A stretch of DNA of 64,000 nucleotides, from assembly GCF_022829285.1 (NCBI RefSeq), contig NZ_JAKSYI010000096.1, positions 1-64,000 on the forward strand, written 5' to 3'. The notes below the pieces were generated by a model, which made no database searches, had not been told where the DNA came from, and was given only the letters and a program-made list of their open reading frames with translations. Positions 61,755-64,000 of the stretch are shown here, piece by piece (position 1 is the stretch's first letter; each line of letters starts with the position of its first letter). The position numbers and the translations under genes are program-made. The DNA is from Methylobacterium sp. J-078 (GTDB taxonomy: Bacteria > Pseudomonadota > Alphaproteobacteria > Rhizobiales > Beijerinckiaceae).

Positions 61755-62434
61755 GCCGCGCGCTCCGGCGCCCGGCGCGCCTCGCCCTTACGGGCCTGAC
61801 CCTCGCGCTGGCGGCGCCCACGGGCGCGTCGGCCCAGGGGTTCGAGCGCGGCGGCACGCCGGGATCGTTCGACTTCTACGTCCTGGCCCTGTCCTGGTCC
61901 CCGACCTACTGCGATGGCCCCGGCGCGCGCCGCAAGGCGGACGGCCAGTGCCGGCCGGGGCGCGGCCTCGGCTTCGTCGTGCACGGGCTCTGGCCGCAAT
62001 ACACCCGGGGCTACCCCTCGAACTGCTCCTCCGTCGAGCGCTCGCCGACCCGGCAGGCGATCGAGGTGGCGGGGCAGGTCTATCCGAGCGAGGGGCTGGC
62101 CCGGCACGAGTGGCGCACGCACGGCACCTGCTCGGGCCTCGACCCGGTCTCGTATTTCCAGGCGGCCCGGGACGCCCGCGCGGCGGTGACCATTCCGGAC
62201 GCCTTCAAGGGACTGGAGCGCGACACCCGCATGGCGCCGATCGAGGTCGCCCGGCAGTTCGTGACGGCCAACCGGGGCCTGCGGCCCGACATGATGTCGG
62301 TGACCTGCCGGGGCGGTCAGCTCCAGGAGGTGCGGATCTGCTTTGCCAAGGACCTGCGTGGCTTCACCCCCTGCCCCGAGGTGGCCCGCCAGAATTGCCG
62401 CGCCGGCGAAGTTGCCATCGACGCCGCGCGGTAG
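61751..62434 (+). CDS. Ribonuclease T2 family enzyme
   Basis: 227 aa from a GTG start that overlaps the previous stop. Signal peptide to about residue 29 (ASAQ). The two catalytic motifs are intact: GFVVHGLWPQ (His78) and HEWRTHGTC (His119, Glu120, His124). Six to eight cysteines suggest disulfides. It degrades RNA in the periplasm or outside the cell, probably for nutrient recovery. Confidence 0.92.
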   Translation: MSRALRRPARLALTGLTLALAAPTGASAQGFERGGTPGSFDFYVLALSWSPTYCDGPGARRKADGQCRPGRGLGFVVHGLWPQYTRGYPSNCSSVERSPTRQAIEVAGQVYPSEGLARHEWRTHGTCSGLDPVSYFQAARDARAAVTIPDAFKGLERDTRMAPIEVARQFVTANRGLRPDMMSVTCRGGQLQEVRICFAKDLRGFTPCPEVARQNCRAGEVAIDAAR

Positions 62435-62498
62435 ATGATGCCGCGCTTCGCCCCCGGGTCTGGTCGCCGGGGGCCGTGGTGAGACAGGCCCGGACCTC

Positions 62499-63344
62499 AT
62501 GAACTACCGCCACGCCTTCCACGCCGGCAATTTCGCCGATGTCCTGAAGCACCTCGTGCTGGCCCGCGTGCTGGCGCATCTCTGTCTGAAGCCCACCGGC
62601 TTCCGGGCGATCGACACCCATGCGGGCCTCGGCTTCTACGACCTCACCGCCGACGAGGCCGGGCGCACGGGCGAGTGGCAGGACGGCTGGGGCCGGCTCG
62701 CGACACCGTTTCCCGAAGCCGTCGAGGATCTGCTCGCCCCCTACCGGGAGGCGGTGGCGGCGGTGCAGGCGCGGCACGGGGCCGACACCTATCCGGGCTC
62801 GCCCGCCCTCATCCGCGAGTTCCTGCGCCCCAGCGACCAGGGCGTCTTCGTGGAACTGCACCCGGCCGATGCCGAGACCCTGCGGGCGCGCTTCAACCAG
62901 GATTCGCTCTCGAAGGTGATGCATCTCGACGGCTGGACGGCACTCAACGCGCTGATCCCGCCGCCCGAGCGCCGGGGCCTCGTCCTGATCGACCCGCCCT
63001 ACGAGGAGCTCGGCGAGATCGACCGCCTCGGCGCGGCGCTCGCCCGGGCGGTCGCCAAGTGGCCGACCGGCACCTATCTCGGCTGGTATCCGATCAAGGA
63101 CGTCGCCAAGGTCGACCGCATGGTGGCCGAACTCGATCGCGGCCTCGCCCGCCCGGCCCTGCGCCTCGACCTGATGGTTTCCGAGCCCGATCCCACCCGC
63201 CTCAACGGCAGCGGTCTCGTCGTGATCAACCCGCCCTGGCGCCTCGCCGAGGAGGCGATGCTGTTCCTGCCGGCGATCGCCGAGCGCCTGGCCCGGGGCG
63301 ACTACGCCGCCTTCCGCTGTGAGGCCTTCGGGGCACCCGCCTGA
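62499..63344 (+). CDS. rlmJ: 23S rRNA (adenine-2030-N6)-methyltransferase RlmJ
   Basis: 281 aa. MNYRHAFHAGNFADVLKHLVL is the family N-terminus, IDTHAGLGFYDL the SAM site and VLIDPPYEELGE the catalytic DPPY. Modifies A2030 of 23S rRNA. A second rRNA methylase gene, rlmN, lies 15 kb upstream in the window. Confidence 0.93.
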   Translation: MNYRHAFHAGNFADVLKHLVLARVLAHLCLKPTGFRAIDTHAGLGFYDLTADEAGRTGEWQDGWGRLATPFPEAVEDLLAPYREAVAAVQARHGADTYPGSPALIREFLRPSDQGVFVELHPADAETLRARFNQDSLSKVMHLDGWTALNALIPPPERRGLVLIDPPYEELGEIDRLGAALARAVAKWPTGTYLGWYPIKDVAKVDRMVAELDRGLARPALRLDLMVSEPDPTRLNGSGLVVINPPWRLAEEAMLFLPAIAERLARGDYAAFRCEAFGAPA

Positions 63345-63606
63345 CACCCATCGGCGGCCTCCCGATCCGCGCCTGTCATCCTAGCTTCACACGCCCCGGT
63401 CATGTCCCGTCCCTGGCGGACCGCCGAGCCGGTGGATGCGTCCGGAATGACCGCGCGGGCGCACCGCCCACGCGCTATCGTGTCGGAGAGGTGGGACAAT
63501 GCGGGCGGACGAGCGCTTGGAGGCCGAACCCGGCAAGGGTCTGGCCCGCGCCGCGATGGCTGCGCGCCCCGAGGCGGTGACGGGTGGCAGGGAGTCGGAG
63601 GGAAAC

Positions 63607-64000
63607 ATGGCCAAGGGGGGTTCGGCCAAGTCCGACGTGACGAAGTCCGACAAGCGGCTGCGGCCGCCGGGCTCCAAGAGCGTCGGCTGGGCCCTGGTCC
63701 AGGCCGCCCGCCTGCACCGCTCCCGCGTCGGCGACCGACTGGCGGACCTCGACCTCTTCGCCGGGCAGGAACAGGTCGTGCAGGCGCTGGCGGCGGCCGG
63801 CACCATGACGATGGGCGATCTCGCCGCGACCCTGCGGGTGCGCCCGCCGACCGCCTCGAAGACGATCTCGCGCCTGGCGGCCCTCGGATTCGTCGAGCGC
63901 CGGGCCGAGGCCGGCGACGGCCGCATCGTGCGCGTGCGCCTCACCGAGACGGGCCTGGCCAAGGCCGCCGCCATCGAGCGGATCTGGGACGACGTCGAGG
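63607..64000 (+). CDS. MarR-family regulator, cut by the window edge
   Basis: 131 codons are visible and the frame is still open at 64000. A basic N-terminal stretch (AKSDVTKSDKRLRPPGSK) precedes a winged helix: VVQALAAAGTMTMGDLAATLRVRPPTASKTISRLAALGFVERR, with the wing at GDGRIVRVRLTETG. GGAGG sits 5 nt before this ATG; an in-frame ATG at 63499 also has a ribosome site (GGAGAGG). Probably a repressor; target unknown. Confidence 0.82.
   Translation, partial: MAKGGSAKSDVTKSDKRLRPPGSKSVGWALVQAARLHRSRVGDRLADLDLFAGQEQVVQALAAAGTMTMGDLAATLRVRPPTASKTISRLAALGFVERRAEAGDGRIVRVRLTETGLAKAAAIERIWDDVE

Noticed and set aside
1..64000. tRNA, rRNA, CRISPR array, IS element or prophage
   Set aside because: No cloverleaf, rRNA core sequence, spaced direct repeats, transposase or phage structural gene was recognised. 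A tRNAscan and IS search would be needed to be certain.

Overview
The window is very GC-rich (about 70 percent by eye) alphaproteobacterial chromosomal DNA. It is most likely from a Methylobacterium/Methylorubrum-type member of the Hyphomicrobiales. This rests on the gene neighbourhoods (murA with DUF2948-hisD-UPF0262-LMW phosphatase; chorismate mutase-hisC-tyrC next to a DUF2125 gene; hemE-hemJ opposite ppsR-maf; metX-metW) and on composite palindromic intergenic repeats. I see about 70 protein genes, no rRNA or tRNA, no insertion sequence, no prophage and no CRISPR array. The right-hand edge cuts a MarR-type regulator.

Layout. 0-16 kb is mainly housekeeping: a PLP sulfur-amino-acid lyase, TspO, 5-aminolevulinate synthase (hemA), murA, two inserted envelope genes, then DUF2948-hisD-UPF0262-phosphatase, an NlpC/P60 peptidase, an SDR, MgtC, pyrE and a probable fluoroacetate/haloacetate dehalogenase. 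At 15.6-16.25 kb there is a BrnT/BrnA toxin-antitoxin pair with a 14-bp-arm perfect palindrome at its start. 16.4-23.1 kb is a seven-gene MoxR-DUF58-DUF4381-VWA-VWA-TPR-BatD operon, preceded by a 22-codon leader frame. 23-30.7 kb carries a phosphatase and LPS-type glycosyltransferase, a two-component system with a His-rich exported protein, panC, and a PHB-depolymerase-type esterase with its ribbon-helix-helix regulator.

30.8-37.9 kb looks like the chromosome replication origin region. hemE-hemJ and (CDF transporter)-aroE-coaE-dnaQ run leftward, ppsR-maf run rightward, and between hemE and ppsR lie 520 bp without a gene. That interval holds a perfect TTAA-N7-TTAA CtrA-type site, a relatively AT-rich stretch and a cluster of degenerate DnaA boxes. 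This is the hemE-adjacent arrangement known for origins in Caulobacter, Rickettsia and Sinorhizobium. aroE-coaE-dnaQ sit on the hemE side rather than the maf side, which suggests a small inversion around the origin. Both inferred breakpoints carry palindromic repeats.

38-64 kb returns to core metabolism: hisG-hisZ, hemH, a methyltransferase, a Tat-exported 5'-nucleotidase, ung, rlmN, gamma-glutamyltransferase, an acyltransferase, DUF2125, chorismate mutase-hisC-tyrC (Tyr/Phe branch), metX-metW (Met), a BioC-like methyltransferase, an amidase, an extensin-like lipoprotein, an exported RNase T2 pair and rlmJ. Heme synthesis is represented by hemA, hemE, hemJ and hemH in separate places. Genes right of the proposed origin lie mostly on the + strand, as expected for co-orientation with replication.
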